A DNA stretch of 13,947 nt from Candidatus Krumholzibacteriia bacterium (GCA_028706585.1 JAQTVX010000026.1:1-13947), one strand, 5' to 3'; counted from the first letter of the stretch, positions 1 to 8,104 are shown. The notes: generated from the sequence alone by a model not told the origin. Numbers and translations: made by a program.

Positions 1-1
1 G

Positions 2-160
2 GTGCCCGATGTCTTCGTCGTAGGTTACGGGCTCGATTTCATGGAGCGATACAGGAACCTCGCATATATTGCCGAGCTCCTTCCCGGCGCGGTCCTGGAG
101 GAGCCGGCACGGACGGCGGCCCTGAAGGAAGAAAGGGCGCCCGTGAAACAAAATCCCTGA
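2..160 (+). CDS. hpt: Hypoxanthine phosphoribosyltransferase, C-terminal end (partial, 5' end outside window)
   Basis: The first 52 codons of the window, read in frame from base 2 to a TGA at 158-160, encode the C-terminal tail of a purine salvage phosphoribosyltransferase. This cytosolic enzyme joins hypoxanthine or guanine to PRPP to give IMP or GMP. The clearest evidence is the sequence VPDVFVVGYGLDFMERYRNL near the start of the fragment. It matches the family signature around the base-binding aspartate (V-G-Y-G-L-D), which lies near the C-terminus in bacterial Hpt. About 20 less conserved residues follow. The upstream catalytic and PRPP loops are outside the window. ftsH begins 56 bases downstream on the same strand, and hpt next to ftsH is a common bacterial order, which supports the call. 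The fragment is short, so the name rests on one motif and context. Confidence 0.85.
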   Translation: MPDVFVVGYGLDFMERYRNLAYIAELLPGAVLEEPARTAALKEERAPVKQNP

Positions 161-216
161 TATGGACAAAGCCCTGCTTTTGCATTATTTTCCAGAAAGA
201 ATGGATACGGATAGAT

Positions 217-2226
217 ATGACGGATGACCCTCAGAAGAAAGACAAGCCCCGCGGGGAGCCGCAAATGCCGAAGAGGTGGCCCTCGCCCAACGCCGTGCCC
301 GGCCCGCCGCGAAGCTCGCGATCGATGGCGCTCTGGATCATGGTCCTCATTATCATGTTCATGGCAGTCATGTTCTTCCACTCGGGCAAGGAGCACGAAT
401 GGCCGCTGACGTACACGCAGTTCATCAAGCAGATCGACAAGGGAAACGTGGCGCAGATAAAGATCAAGGGGCTCGAGGTCAAGGGAAAGCTCGTCAGCGA
501 GATAGTGATTCCCATGGGGAACTCGGATGCGACGATATCGAGCTTCCGCGTTATCCTGCCAGCTGAGGACAAGGACCTACCCGAGAAGATATGGGCGAAA
601 AATCCCGACGCGCAGGTCGAGGCCGAGCTCCCGGGTGGGGGCCTCTGGGCCAAGACGCTCTTCACGGTGCTTCCGCTTGTCGCGATACTCGTTGTGTGGC
701 TGGTTCTCATGAGACAGATGCAGTCGGGCGGCAACAAGGCTTTCTCATTCGGCAAGAGCAAGGCAAAGATGATCGACGGCAGCATGCCGCGCGTGACCTT
801 CGCCGATGTGGCCGGCGCCGATGAAGCGAAAGAGGAGCTCGAGGAGATCATCCAGTTCCTCCGCGACCCGAAGAAATTTCAGAGGCTCGGCGGACGGATG
901 CCGAAAGGCGTCATCCTCCTCGGACCGCCCGGCACTGGAAAAACGCTGATCGCGAAGGCCGTCGCCGGCGAGCCGGGTGTGCCGTTCTTCAGCATGAGCG
1001 GCTCTGATTTCGTGGAGATGTTCGTCGGCGTCGGCGCGAGCCGCGTCCGCGACCTGTTCGACAAGGGAAAAAAGCACGCCCCCTGCATCCTCTTCATCGA
1101 CGAGCTCGACGCGGTGGGACGCCACCGCGGCGCCGGCCTGGGCGGCGGGCATGACGAGCGCGAGCAGACCCTGAACCAGCTCCTCGTCGAGATGGACGGC
1201 TTCGAGACGAACGAGGGAGTCATCCTGCTGGCCGCGACGAACAGGCCCGACGTGCTCGATCCGGCTCTGCTCAGGCCCGGGCGCTTCGACCGGCGCATCG
1301 TCGTCGACATGCCCGATCTCAGAGGCCGGCTCGGCATATTCAAGGTGCACACGCGCAAGGTGCCGCTCTCCGATGACGTCGATCTCGAGACGCTCGCCCG
1401 CGGCACGCCGGGCTTCTCGGGCGCCGATATCGCGAACATGGTGAACGAGGCGGCGCTGCTGGCGGCCCGACGCGACCGGGATCAGGTCGTGATGGAGGAT
1501 TTCGACGAGGCAAAGGACAAGACGATGCTCGGCCCGGAGCGCAAGAGCCGCATCATGAAGGAAGACGAGCGGCGCATGAGCGCCTACCACGAGGCGGGAC
1601 ACACGGTCGTCGGCATGCACCTGGAGCACGCGGATCCGCTCCATAAGGTCAGCATCATCCCGCGGGGAAGAACCGGTGGGGTCACCTCGTTTCTCCCGTC
1701 GGACGATCGACTCGAGGTGTCCCGGGAATGGTGTCTCGATTTTCTAACGATATCGCTCGGCGGACGCGCCGCGGAGGAGATCATTCTCAAACGGATCGGA
1801 ACCGGCGCCCAGGACGACATCAAGCAGGCCTCCAAGCTCGTACGCAAGATGGTCATGCAGTGGGGCATGAGCGACGCGATGGGACCGATCTCGTACGGAG
1901 ACCAGGAGGAGCAGATCTTTCTCGGCAAGGAGATCGCCGTGCGCCGCGACTACAGCGAGCAGACGGCGCGGGAAATCGACGAGGAGGTCCGCAAGATCGT
2001 GGACCAATGCTACGAGAGAGCGCAAAGGGTGCTCACCGACCATACGGACGAGCTCCACAAGGTCGCCAAGGCGCTCCTCGAGCGCGAGACTCTGGATGCC
2101 GAGGACATCAAGATCCTGCTCAACAACGGAGTGCTTCCTCCCATCAAGAGAAACTCCGCCGGCGGCAACGGCGCCGCGAAGCCATCGGAGAATACCGGAG
2201 AACCAAAGGATCCGTCGGGGAACTAG
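217..2226 (+). CDS. ftsH: ATP-dependent zinc metalloprotease FtsH
   Basis: Membrane-bound AAA+ protease of 669 residues (E. coli FtsH has 644) that unfolds and degrades misplaced membrane proteins and short-lived regulators as a hexamer. TM helices lie at about residues 38-54 and 149-165, with the small extracytoplasmic domain between them. The AAA+ module has Walker A GPPGTGKT (236-243), Walker B LFIDELDAVG (D295, E296) and the second region of homology with R356 and R359. The peptidase zinc site is HEAGH (458-462), with D534 in TGAQDDI the likely third ligand. All key residues are intact. The last 25 or so residues are a Gly/Asn/Ser-rich tail. The start at 217 has only a weak ribosome site. 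An ATG at 265 (residue 17) has GGGGAG six bases upstream and gives a 653-residue protein, so the true start may be there. folP follows after 49 bases. Confidence 0.97.
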   Translation: MTDDPQKKDKPRGEPQMPKRWPSPNAVPGPPRSSRSMALWIMVLIIMFMAVMFFHSGKEHEWPLTYTQFIKQIDKGNVAQIKIKGLEVKGKLVSEIVIPMGNSDATISSFRVILPAEDKDLPEKIWAKNPDAQVEAELPGGGLWAKTLFTVLPLVAILVVWLVLMRQMQSGGNKAFSFGKSKAKMIDGSMPRVTFADVAGADEAKEELEEIIQFLRDPKKFQRLGGRMPKGVILLGPPGTGKTLIAKAVAGEPGVPFFSMSGSDFVEMFVGVGASRVRDLFDKGKKHAPCILFIDELDAVGRHRGAGLGGGHDEREQTLNQLLVEMDGFETNEGVILLAATNRPDVLDPALLRPGRFDRRIVVDMPDLRGRLGIFKVHTRKVPLSDDVDLETLARGTPGFSGADIANMVNEAALLAARRDRDQVVMEDFDEAKDKTMLGPERKSRIMKEDERRMSAYHEAGHTVVGMHLEHADPLHKVSIIPRGRTGGVTSFLPSDDRLEVSREWCLDFLTISLGGRAAEEIILKRIGTGAQDDIKQASKLVRKMVMQWGMSDAMGPISYGDQEEQIFLGKEIAVRRDYSEQTAREIDEEVRKIVDQCYERAQRVLTDHTDELHKVAKALLERETLDAEDIKILLNNGVLPPIKRNSAGGNGAAKPSENTGEPKDPSGN

Positions 2227-2275
2227 ATCCCCGCGGCTCGCTTCCTGGATGCACCTCTATAGAACGCTGTAAACG

Positions 2276-3493
2276 ATGCACTATCCCCTCCGCTTGATCG
2301 CATCGCGCCAGCCCAGATCGCTGGCCCGCACCCTGACCGAAGCCGGCGTCGATCCGCAAGGTATCGAGATCCTCTGGAGGAAGGCCGACGTGATCGTTCT
2401 GCGCGTCGACCACGTCCCGGCGCCAGTCGCGAACATCGTGAAGCAGCAGCTCCTATCGATCGGAGGCGACGCCGCGGTGCACCGCGACGTGATCACGGGC
2501 GGCCCCTCCCGATCGAGCGTCTACATCATCGGCGACCGGAACAGGCTTTCTCAACTCCCCGCGAAGCTCGCGCGACAGCCCTTCGGACTGGCCGAGCTCG
2601 GCGCCGGGATCGAGCGCATGATAGCGACGATCGAACGTCCGCCGATCTTCGTGCCCCTTCCCCACGGCCCGGGGCTCGATCTGTCGGCCGGACCGGTGGC
2701 AATGGGCGTGCTCAACGTCACGCCGGACAGCTTCAGCGATGGAGGCGCCTACCTCGATCCGGGCGCCGCGTACGAGCGAGCCATCGCCATGGTCGAAGAA
2801 GGCGCCGGCATCATCGACATCGGCGGCGAATCGACTCGCCCCGGCGCGGTCGGGGTGAGCTCCGAGACGGAGTTCAATCGCGTCATGCCCGCCCTTCGAA
2901 GGATCGCAAGCTCGATTGCCGTTCCGATCTCCATCGACACGCAGAAGGCCACCGTGGCGCGCGCGGCGATCGAAGCGGGCGCATCCATCATCAACGACGT
3001 GAGCGGCCTCCAGCACGATCCCGCCATGATCGGGACCGCCCGCGAGACCAGAGCGGCCGTGGTCGTCATGCACATGCAGGGCAGACCGGAAACGATGCAG
3101 TCCGATCCGTGGTACAACGACGCAACCGGCGAGATCATTTCCTGGTTCGAGGAGCGCCTCGCCGAGCTCGCCTCCGGCGGCGTCGATCGGGACAAGATAA
3201 TCGTTGACCCCGGGCTCGGTTTCGGGAAAAGATTGGAAGACAATCTGAAGATCCTGAACGAGATCGGGGATCTTCAGGGTCTCGGGTTGCCCCTTATGAT
3301 CGGTCACTCGCGGAAGTCGTTCATCGGCAATGCCACGGGGCGCGGCTCGGACGAACGCCTCGCCGGAGGATTCGCGGCACTGGCGAAATGCCTCGCCGGG
3401 GGCGTGCGGATCGTCCGTGTCCACGACGTCCGCGAAACGGTCGATTTTCTCAGGGTCTGGCGCGCGATAGAGAACGCAGGGACAAAAGCATGA
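2276..3493 (+). CDS. folP: Dihydropteroate synthase, long form with N-terminal extension
   Basis: Cytosolic folate-pathway enzyme that condenses p-aminobenzoate with 6-hydroxymethyl-dihydropterin pyrophosphate; it is the sulfonamide target. The TIM-barrel core starts near residue 140 with MGVLNVTPDSFSDGG (143-157). It continues with the second loop GGESTRPG, PISIDT (217-222), the NDVSGL strand, HMQG, DPGLGFGK and the phosphate-binding GHSRKSF (343-349). All are well conserved. At 405 residues it is about 130 longer than the usual enzyme of about 270-280. The extra N-terminal part (1-135) is rich in Arg, Ala and Ile. Similar extended forms are known in several anaerobic and deep-branching bacteria, and the extension's role is unclear. 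The start lacks a good Shine-Dalgarno, so coupling to ftsH 49 bases upstream is plausible. The TGA overlaps the cdaA ATG (ATGA), showing co-transcription. Confidence 0.95.
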   Translation: MHYPLRLIASRQPRSLARTLTEAGVDPQGIEILWRKADVIVLRVDHVPAPVANIVKQQLLSIGGDAAVHRDVITGGPSRSSVYIIGDRNRLSQLPAKLARQPFGLAELGAGIERMIATIERPPIFVPLPHGPGLDLSAGPVAMGVLNVTPDSFSDGGAYLDPGAAYERAIAMVEEGAGIIDIGGESTRPGAVGVSSETEFNRVMPALRRIASSIAVPISIDTQKATVARAAIEAGASIINDVSGLQHDPAMIGTARETRAAVVVMHMQGRPETMQSDPWYNDATGEIISWFEERLAELASGGVDRDKIIVDPGLGFGKRLEDNLKILNEIGDLQGLGLPLMIGHSRKSFIGNATGRGSDERLAGGFAALAKCLAGGVRIVRVHDVRETVDFLRVWRAIENAGTKA

Positions 3494-4266
3494 GCCTATT
3501 TCATCTCAACCTGACGATCGATATTCTCGACATTATCATCGTCGCCTTTCTCTTCTATCGGCTTTTCCTTCTGATCAGGGGAACGAGAGCGGCGCAGATG
3601 TTCATCGGGCTGTTTCTCCTCATCATCGTCTCGTTCATCGCACGCTGGCTCAACATGAACGCGTTGAACTGGATCCTGTCGAGCCTCAAGACCGTCTGGG
3701 TGATCGCCTTCGTGATCCTCTTCCAGCCGGAACTGAGACGGGCTCTCTCGCTCCTCGGCCAGAACCGCATCCTCGGATACTTCTTCAAAGTCGAGGAATC
3801 GAGCACCGTGGGCGAGATCGTCAAGGCGTGCCACCAGCTCACCCAGAGCGGTTTCGGAGCGATCATCGCGATCGAGCAGAACATCGGCCTTCGCAATTAC
3901 ATCGAAACCGGCACGCCCATAGACGCCCAGGTCACATCGGAGCTCCTCGTAACGATCTTCACGCCGACGAGCCCGCTCCACGACGGCGCCGTCATCATCG
4001 AGAAGAACCGGATAGTGGCGGCAGGCTGCATTCTCCCCTTGTCCCAGAATCCACGCCTCGCCAAGTCTCTCGGCACGCGGCACCGGGCCGGCCTCGGGCT
4101 CTCCGAGGAAAGCGACGCCGTCGTCGTCATCGCCAGCGAGGAAACCAGAACCATATCGCTCGCCGTCGGCGGCAAGCTCAAGCGCAAGCTCGACATCAAC
4201 ACCCTTCGCAACGACCTCGTCGGCATGAAAGGCATCAAGGTCGAGGAAGCGATTTCGCCATCCTGA
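3490..4266 (+). CDS. cdaA: Membrane diadenylate cyclase CdaA (DacA), c-di-AMP synthase
   Basis: A 258-residue CdaA-type diadenylate cyclase that makes c-di-AMP from two ATP. C-di-AMP usually signals in potassium and osmotic homeostasis and cell-wall balance. Three hydrophobic helices fill about the first 80 residues (for example IDILDIIIVAFLFYRLFLLI), then a linker leads to the DisA_N/DAC domain. Catalytic motifs are LHDGAVII (D165-G166-A167) and GTRHRAGLGLSEESDA (R197-H198-R199). The family usually has RHRAA, and here the second Ala is Gly (G201), a mild change. The reading frame is open upstream to 3388, but the ATG at 3490 overlaps the folP stop and has AGGGA seven bases before it, so it is preferred. 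The usual downstream regulator gene cdaR (ybbR) and glmM are missing; a convergent operon comes next. Confidence 0.95.
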   Translation: MSLFHLNLTIDILDIIIVAFLFYRLFLLIRGTRAAQMFIGLFLLIIVSFIARWLNMNALNWILSSLKTVWVIAFVILFQPELRRALSLLGQNRILGYFFKVEESSTVGEIVKACHQLTQSGFGAIIAIEQNIGLRNYIETGTPIDAQVTSELLVTIFTPTSPLHDGAVIIEKNRIVAAGCILPLSQNPRLAKSLGTRHRAGLGLSEESDAVVVIASEETRTISLAVGGKLKRKLDINTLRNDLVGMKGIKVEEAISPS

Positions 4267-4526
4267 CGCCCGAGCTCCCCCAGATACGGGCGGCAGAGGA
4301 GTGACGGCCCTGCACCGCCCCGCTACCGCCTCACCACCGACCGGCACTCCCGCCGCCGCCAAAGAGACAATGCCCGCATGACGGCAAAATGGATGCCCGA
4401 TTTCCCACCGGGCGGCGCGATCTCTTATTGGGATGAATTCGAAGGTATTGCGTGATTGTTCGTGGGCGGGGCGCCGCGTGCGCGAACGCCAGTCCCGTAA
4501 ACGGCGTTGCCGCATCGCAGCCGCCG
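4267..4526. other. Convergent intergenic spacer after cdaA
   Basis: These 260 bases separate the ends of cdaA (+) and the receiver/HD-GYP gene (-). I see no credible gene: the short open frames here lack conserved content and ribosome sites. Two small stem-loops are present, a 5-bp GCCCG/CGGGC stem at 4395-4413 and a longer one at 4500-4528. Neither is followed by a run of T on the relevant strand, so any termination is probably Rho-dependent or weak. Confidence 0.6.
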
Positions 4527-4528
4527 TT
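4500..4528 (-). terminator. Stem-loop at the 3' end of the signalling operon (weak terminator candidate)
   Basis: The arms AACGGCG (4500-4506) and CGCCGTT (4522-4528) are perfectly complementary. An inner TGC/GCA pair (4508-4510 with 4517-4519) extends the stem. The hairpin overlaps the TAA stop of the minus-strand gene ending at 4527. No U-tract follows on the minus strand, so it may serve mRNA 3'-end stability rather than intrinsic termination. Confidence 0.35.
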
Positions 4529-6065
4529 ACCGCTTGATCTTGCCCACGGCGACGAGCTCTTCGATATAGGAGACGACGTTCTGGTCGAATTTCTCGCTCT
4601 GCTTCTTGAGCTGCACGATGCTCTCCTCGAGCGAGTACGCGCGGCGATATGGACGGTCGCTGGTCATCGCGTCGAAGCTGTCGGCGACGGCCACGATGCG
4701 GGCACCCAGCGATATCTCGTTCCCCTTGAGATGGTCCGGGTAACCTTTTCCGTCGAGCCGCTCATGGTGATGGCGGACGAGATCGCATGCCGCCTCGAGG
4801 AATTTCATATTCTTGATGATGTTGGCGCCGACCTCTGGATGGCTTCTGACGATCTCCCACTCCTGCTCGGTGAGCTCGCCGGGCTTGTTTAGAATGTTCT
4901 CGTACACGCCGAGCTTTCCGATATCGTGCAGCGCCGCCCCGAAACTCACTATCTCGATGTCGCGTTTCGACAGTCTCATCGCCTCAGCGATCATTTTCGC
5001 GTATTCGGCGACACGGTCGGTGTGGCCGCGCGTGCAGGCGTCCTTCGCTTCAATGGTCGACACGAGCACCTTGATCGTCGAGAGGTACGTCGACTGGAGC
5101 TCCATGTAGAGTCGAGAGTTCTCGAGACCGGTCGCCGCGGACGTGCATATCGACCTGAAAAGATCTATCTCGTCGGATGCATAATCCTGGCAGTTGACCT
5201 TTGCCCCTATGAACACCATGCCGAGGAGGCTGGACTTCACGACAAGCGGATAGCCGTAATCGAAGCCGAAGCGAATCATGTAGTCGGCCTCGCGCTTCGC
5301 GTCATCCGGGCAACCTTCGTCAGACAGCTTGATGATGTCTTGCTTGCCGAGGAGGAACCTCGAGAGGCCGATCTCGCGGGAGAGCCTTACCGATTGGAGC
5401 ACCGTCTCCGACACGCCGCTCCCTCCGATGTAGGAGAGGTAATCGTCGGCCTCGTTGAACGCATAGAAGAGTCCGACCGAGCTCACGCCCAGCTGCCCGA
5501 CGACGGTGAGACAGAACACGTGGATGAGCTCCTCGGGGTCGCGGAGCCGGTTGAGATCCTGGCTGAGGCCGAAGAGCGAGCGCATATCCAGAACCTTCTT
5601 CTTGAGCTCCCTGTTGATGCGCATATAGTCGGCCTGCCCGCGCTGCACCTGATCCTCGAGCATGAGATTCTGCTCGCATAGATTCTTCTTGCGATGCGCC
5701 TGCGCGAGGTGATTTTCGATCTTTGCGTGAATTTCCTTGAGGGAAAAAGGCTTCTTGATGTAATCCTGGGCGCCGGCGTGCAGCCCCCGAAGCATCGAGT
5801 CCTGGATCGAGTTGGCAGAGATCATGATCACGGGCACATCGCGGTGTATATCGCGCGCCCGGATTTCGTCGCAAACCTGGAAACCGTCCTTTTTCGGAAG
5901 CACAACATCGAGGACTACGAGGTCCGGCGCGAAGCTGTCGTACGCGGCCAGCGCCTGCTCCCCGTCGGCGGCCGATTCGATGTCGTAGCCTCTGCTCCGC
6001 AGGGACTCACTGAGTATTTCAATGACGTTGGGATCGTCATCTACAAGCAGTATATTGCCGCTCAC
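4527..6065 (-). CDS. Response regulator: receiver-GAF-HD-GYP, probable active c-di-GMP phosphodiesterase
   Basis: A 512-residue soluble output protein. The receiver domain (1-120) has the acidic pair D10/D11, phospho-acceptor D53 (VVLDVVLPK), S83 and K105 (KKPF), so it should be phosphorylatable. A coiled coil (about 125-165) leads into a GAF-like sensor domain (about 165-325) and an HD-GYP domain. The metal ligands and signature of the HD-GYP are all present: H348 (RGHTDRV), H380-D381 (HDIGK), H409 (HPEVG), H433-H434 (HHERLDGKGYP, Y442) and D462 (VADSFDAM). Enzymes of this type hydrolyse c-di-GMP to pGpG or GMP. It starts with GTG, with AGAAAGG six bases upstream, 14 bases after the stop of its degenerate paralogue. 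It is the last gene of the operon. No dedicated histidine kinase with intact catalytic residues is encoded nearby, so what phosphorylates D53 is unknown. Confidence 0.93.
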   Translation of the reverse strand: MSGNILLVDDDPNVIEILSESLRSRGYDIESAADGEQALAAYDSFAPDLVVLDVVLPKKDGFQVCDEIRARDIHRDVPVIMISANSIQDSMLRGLHAGAQDYIKKPFSLKEIHAKIENHLAQAHRKKNLCEQNLMLEDQVQRGQADYMRINRELKKKVLDMRSLFGLSQDLNRLRDPEELIHVFCLTVVGQLGVSSVGLFYAFNEADDYLSYIGGSGVSETVLQSVRLSREIGLSRFLLGKQDIIKLSDEGCPDDAKREADYMIRFGFDYGYPLVVKSSLLGMVFIGAKVNCQDYASDEIDLFRSICTSAATGLENSRLYMELQSTYLSTIKVLVSTIEAKDACTRGHTDRVAEYAKMIAEAMRLSKRDIEIVSFGAALHDIGKLGVYENILNKPGELTEQEWEIVRSHPEVGANIIKNMKFLEAACDLVRHHHERLDGKGYPDHLKGNEISLGARIVAVADSFDAMTSDRPYRRAYSLEESIVQLKKQSEKFDQNVVSYIEELVAVGKIKR

Positions 6066-6079
6066 GTGATGCCTTTCTA

Positions 6080-7816
6080 TCAGGATGCCGTTACGCCGCT
6101 GCGAACGGATCGAGCTATTTCCTTCTCCATGATCCGGGCAAACTGCATGACCACCTCGCGGTCGTAACGCAGCCCGTAGTTCTCCTTGAGCGTATCGAGC
6201 GCCTCGTGCTCGGAGAGCGCCGGCCGGGTCGGCCGCTCATGAATCATCGCCGCATAGCTTTCGACGACCGATATGATGCGCGCCCCGAGCGGGATCTCCT
6301 TGCCGCGAAGGCCGAAGGGATACCCTTCCCCGTTGAACCGCTCGTGATGCGTCCTCACGATGTCGACGACGTGCTCGCTGAACTTCATGCGGGACAGCAT
6401 CTCGGCACCGTCCTCCGGATGTTTCTTGATGATTTCCCATTCCTCTTTCGTCAGGTCGCGAGGACTTCGCAGGATGAGATCGCTGACCTTGACCATGCCC
6501 ATGTCGCGGAGCACCGTGCCGTATATCAGATCCTTGAACTGTTCCTCGGAGTAATCCATGCTCTTGGCGGTCATTCCGACGTACCGGGAAACAAGCTCGG
6601 AAGTGCCCTTGAGAAGGGTGTTCTCCTCGATGATCGAGATGAGCGTCTTGACGATTCCGAGAGTCCGTTCATGTTCATGCTCGAACATGAGCGCGTTATC
6701 GTAGGCCCCCTGGGCTATATTAACGAGAATGCGCAGGAACTCGAAGTCCTCCTCCTTCATGCCTCTCCCCGAAATGCGTTTGCCGAGAAGCACAAGGCCG
6801 GAGAATCCGTCCTTCGTGCGGAAGGGGCAGACGTATTCGACCCCTTCATTCGCGAGTGTCCTTTTCGTGTCATCCAGCATCGTGAAGGCTTCGAGCGGAA
6901 TAACGTTGTTTTCACCCGCCGTCTTGCCGAATGCGTCAGTGGAAACGACGAGCCGCGCAAGGGCGTCGACTTCGACCCCCTTGGACATGATCGGCCTGAA
7001 CGATTCACCCTGGTTCTCGAGGAACACGGCCGATTCGACGCCGCCCTGGGCTATCGATGTGAGGAGGAAAATATCGAGCAATTTCTTGCGATCCCAGATC
7101 GCGTTGAAATCGGCGCTGATGGAGAATAGCGTCTTGAGCTCGAGGATGCGGCGTTTGAGCTGGCGGTTGAGCTCCACAACGGTCGCGTCATCCTTCTTCT
7201 GCGGCGCCGCCCCGCCGAACGGAGACGTTGGCTCGTCGATCCACCCTGGAGGGACCTCCGCAGCCGGCCCGCCGAATATCTCGGCAATGATCTCCTCAGC
7301 CTCGCCGTCTGGACTCTCCGCCGCCGTGGATTCGGCGCCCGCAGTCCCTGTGTCGGCAGTCGGAGCGGGGGTATCGCTCTGCGACGCCTCTCCGCTGTCG
7401 AAGGACATGCATATCACGTTCGGCCCGGCTTTCGCGGAGGCATCGGTCACGGAAGCGGGTCCAGCGGCCGGAACGCCGCTCGCCGAGGCCGCTTCGAGAA
7501 CGGACCGATACACGGGGACTGTGTGCTCGCCATCCTGGAGGAACTGCATGACGATATCGTTCTTGACGACGAAGCTCACCTTCCCCCCCTTTGCGCCGAG
7601 GGTGTCCACGAAATCGCGAAGGATCTTCGCGACACCGCCTCCCAGGGAGGAAAGCTCCAGAAAATCGAAGATAACGGTCCGGATATCGCGTTTCAGGCAT
7701 TCCTCGACGAGTCGCTGGATCTTCGCATTTTCGTGAAATCCAAGCTTGCCCTCGACCCGAAATACAACGACGCCGGGAATGCCGACTTCCGTCCGCTCAA
7801 TCTTGGTCTTGACCAT
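6080..7816 (-). CDS. STAS-GAF-HD-GYP protein with degenerate (probably inactive) HD-GYP domain
   Basis: A 578-residue protein. A STAS-like (anti-anti-sigma fold) domain occupies about 1-110. A low-complexity Ala/Pro/Asp/Glu linker of about 100 residues follows, then a coiled coil (ELNRQLKRRILELKTLFSIS), a GAF-like domain and an HD-GYP-like domain. The coiled coil to C-terminus aligns with the next gene's product, so the two are paralogues. The catalytic site is eroded: the first His is T405 (GTSELV), the HD pair is R437-D438 (LRDMGM, also losing the Lys), and the late Asp is E519 (VVESYAAM). H466, H490-H491 and GYP (498-500) remain. The STAS loop reads SSLGGG, and the usual phosphorylated Ser appears replaced by Gly. 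A longer frame begins with TTG at 7852 inside the upstream gene, but the ATG at 7816 has GGGAG seven bases before it and was chosen. I infer a non-catalytic binding or regulatory subunit. Confidence 0.88.
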   Translation of the reverse strand: MVKTKIERTEVGIPGVVVFRVEGKLGFHENAKIQRLVEECLKRDIRTVIFDFLELSSLGGGVAKILRDFVDTLGAKGGKVSFVVKNDIVMQFLQDGEHTVPVYRSVLEAASASGVPAAGPASVTDASAKAGPNVICMSFDSGEASQSDTPAPTADTGTAGAESTAAESPDGEAEEIIAEIFGGPAAEVPPGWIDEPTSPFGGAAPQKKDDATVVELNRQLKRRILELKTLFSISADFNAIWDRKKLLDIFLLTSIAQGGVESAVFLENQGESFRPIMSKGVEVDALARLVVSTDAFGKTAGENNVIPLEAFTMLDDTKRTLANEGVEYVCPFRTKDGFSGLVLLGKRISGRGMKEEDFEFLRILVNIAQGAYDNALMFEHEHERTLGIVKTLISIIEENTLLKGTSELVSRYVGMTAKSMDYSEEQFKDLIYGTVLRDMGMVKVSDLILRSPRDLTKEEWEIIKKHPEDGAEMLSRMKFSEHVVDIVRTHHERFNGEGYPFGLRGKEIPLGARIISVVESYAAMIHERPTRPALSEHEALDTLKENYGLRYDREVVMQFARIMEKEIARSVRSGVTAS

Positions 7817-7823
7817 CGGCTCG

Positions 7824-7828
7824 CTCCC
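7824..7828 (-). promoter_or_regulatory. Ribosome binding site fixing the start of the STAS/HD-GYP gene
   Basis: GGGAG on the minus strand sits seven bases before the ATG at 7816. It favours this start over the TTG at 7852, which would overlap the preceding gene. Confidence 0.6.
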
Positions 7829-7841
7829 TGCTCCAGAGCGA

Positions 7842-8084
7842 TCAATCGACAACGTTGAGCACCTCTTCTTCCTGAGCCAGCCAGCGATCCAGCACGCTTC
7901 TCAGGAACCGCCACTCGCTTCCGACCTTCTTGGCAGGTATCTTCTTCTCCTTGGCGAGACGGCAGACGGTCTTCACGTGCATCTTGAGATATTCCGCCGC
8001 TTCGACCGACGTCATGACTTCTGTGGCATCGTCATGACCCCCGATGATGATACTGCCGTAATCACGCTGATGTTGCTTGGACAT
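7842..8084 (-). CDS. Small excisionase-family (MerR-like) helix-turn-helix protein
   Basis: An 80-residue protein with one winged HTH of the excisionase/HTH_17 type at about residues 23-69. It has the pattern MTSVEAAEYLKMHVKTVCRL for the helices and then IPAKKVGSEWRF for the wing, ending in a short acidic tail. Members bind DNA as recombination directionality factors or, more often in chromosomal settings like this one, as small regulators. No integrase, att-like repeat or other phage gene is nearby, so a regulator or adaptor role inside this operon is likelier than excision. The frame is open upstream to a TTG at 8117, but the ATG at 8084 has an excellent Shine-Dalgarno and was chosen. It ends 25 bases before the STAS gene and begins 62 bases after the CheA-like gene. 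Its target is unknown; the inverted repeat just upstream is one candidate. Confidence 0.85.
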   Translation of the reverse strand: MSKQHQRDYGSIIIGGHDDATEVMTSVEAAEYLKMHVKTVCRLAKEKKIPAKKVGSEWRFLRSVLDRWLAQEEEVLNVVD

Positions 8085-8089
8085 CTTTA

Positions 8090-8098
8090 CCTCTCTCC
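8090..8098 (-). promoter_or_regulatory. Strong ribosome binding site of the HTH gene
   Basis: GGAGAGAGG on the minus strand is five bases before the ATG at 8084. It decides the start within a frame that stays open to 8117. Confidence 0.7.
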
Positions 8099-8104
8099 GT
8101 TGGT

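Noticed and set aside
745..1644. A 299-codon open frame on the minus strand opposite ftsH
   Set aside because: It mirrors the ftsH ATPase region. Its Asp/His/Arg-rich translation is typical of an antisense shadow and has no ribosome site.
3388..3489. Upstream extension of cdaA overlapping folP
   Set aside because: The ATG at 3490 overlaps the folP stop, has a Shine-Dalgarno and begins at the family's usual N-terminus.
4395..4413. GCCCG/CGGGC hairpin as the cdaA terminator
   Set aside because: The stem is only 5 bp with a 9-base loop, and no T-run follows.
7842..8084. Excisionase-like protein as evidence of a prophage or integrative element
   Set aside because: No integrase, att-like direct repeats, tRNA or phage genes are present, and the gene sits within a coherent operon.
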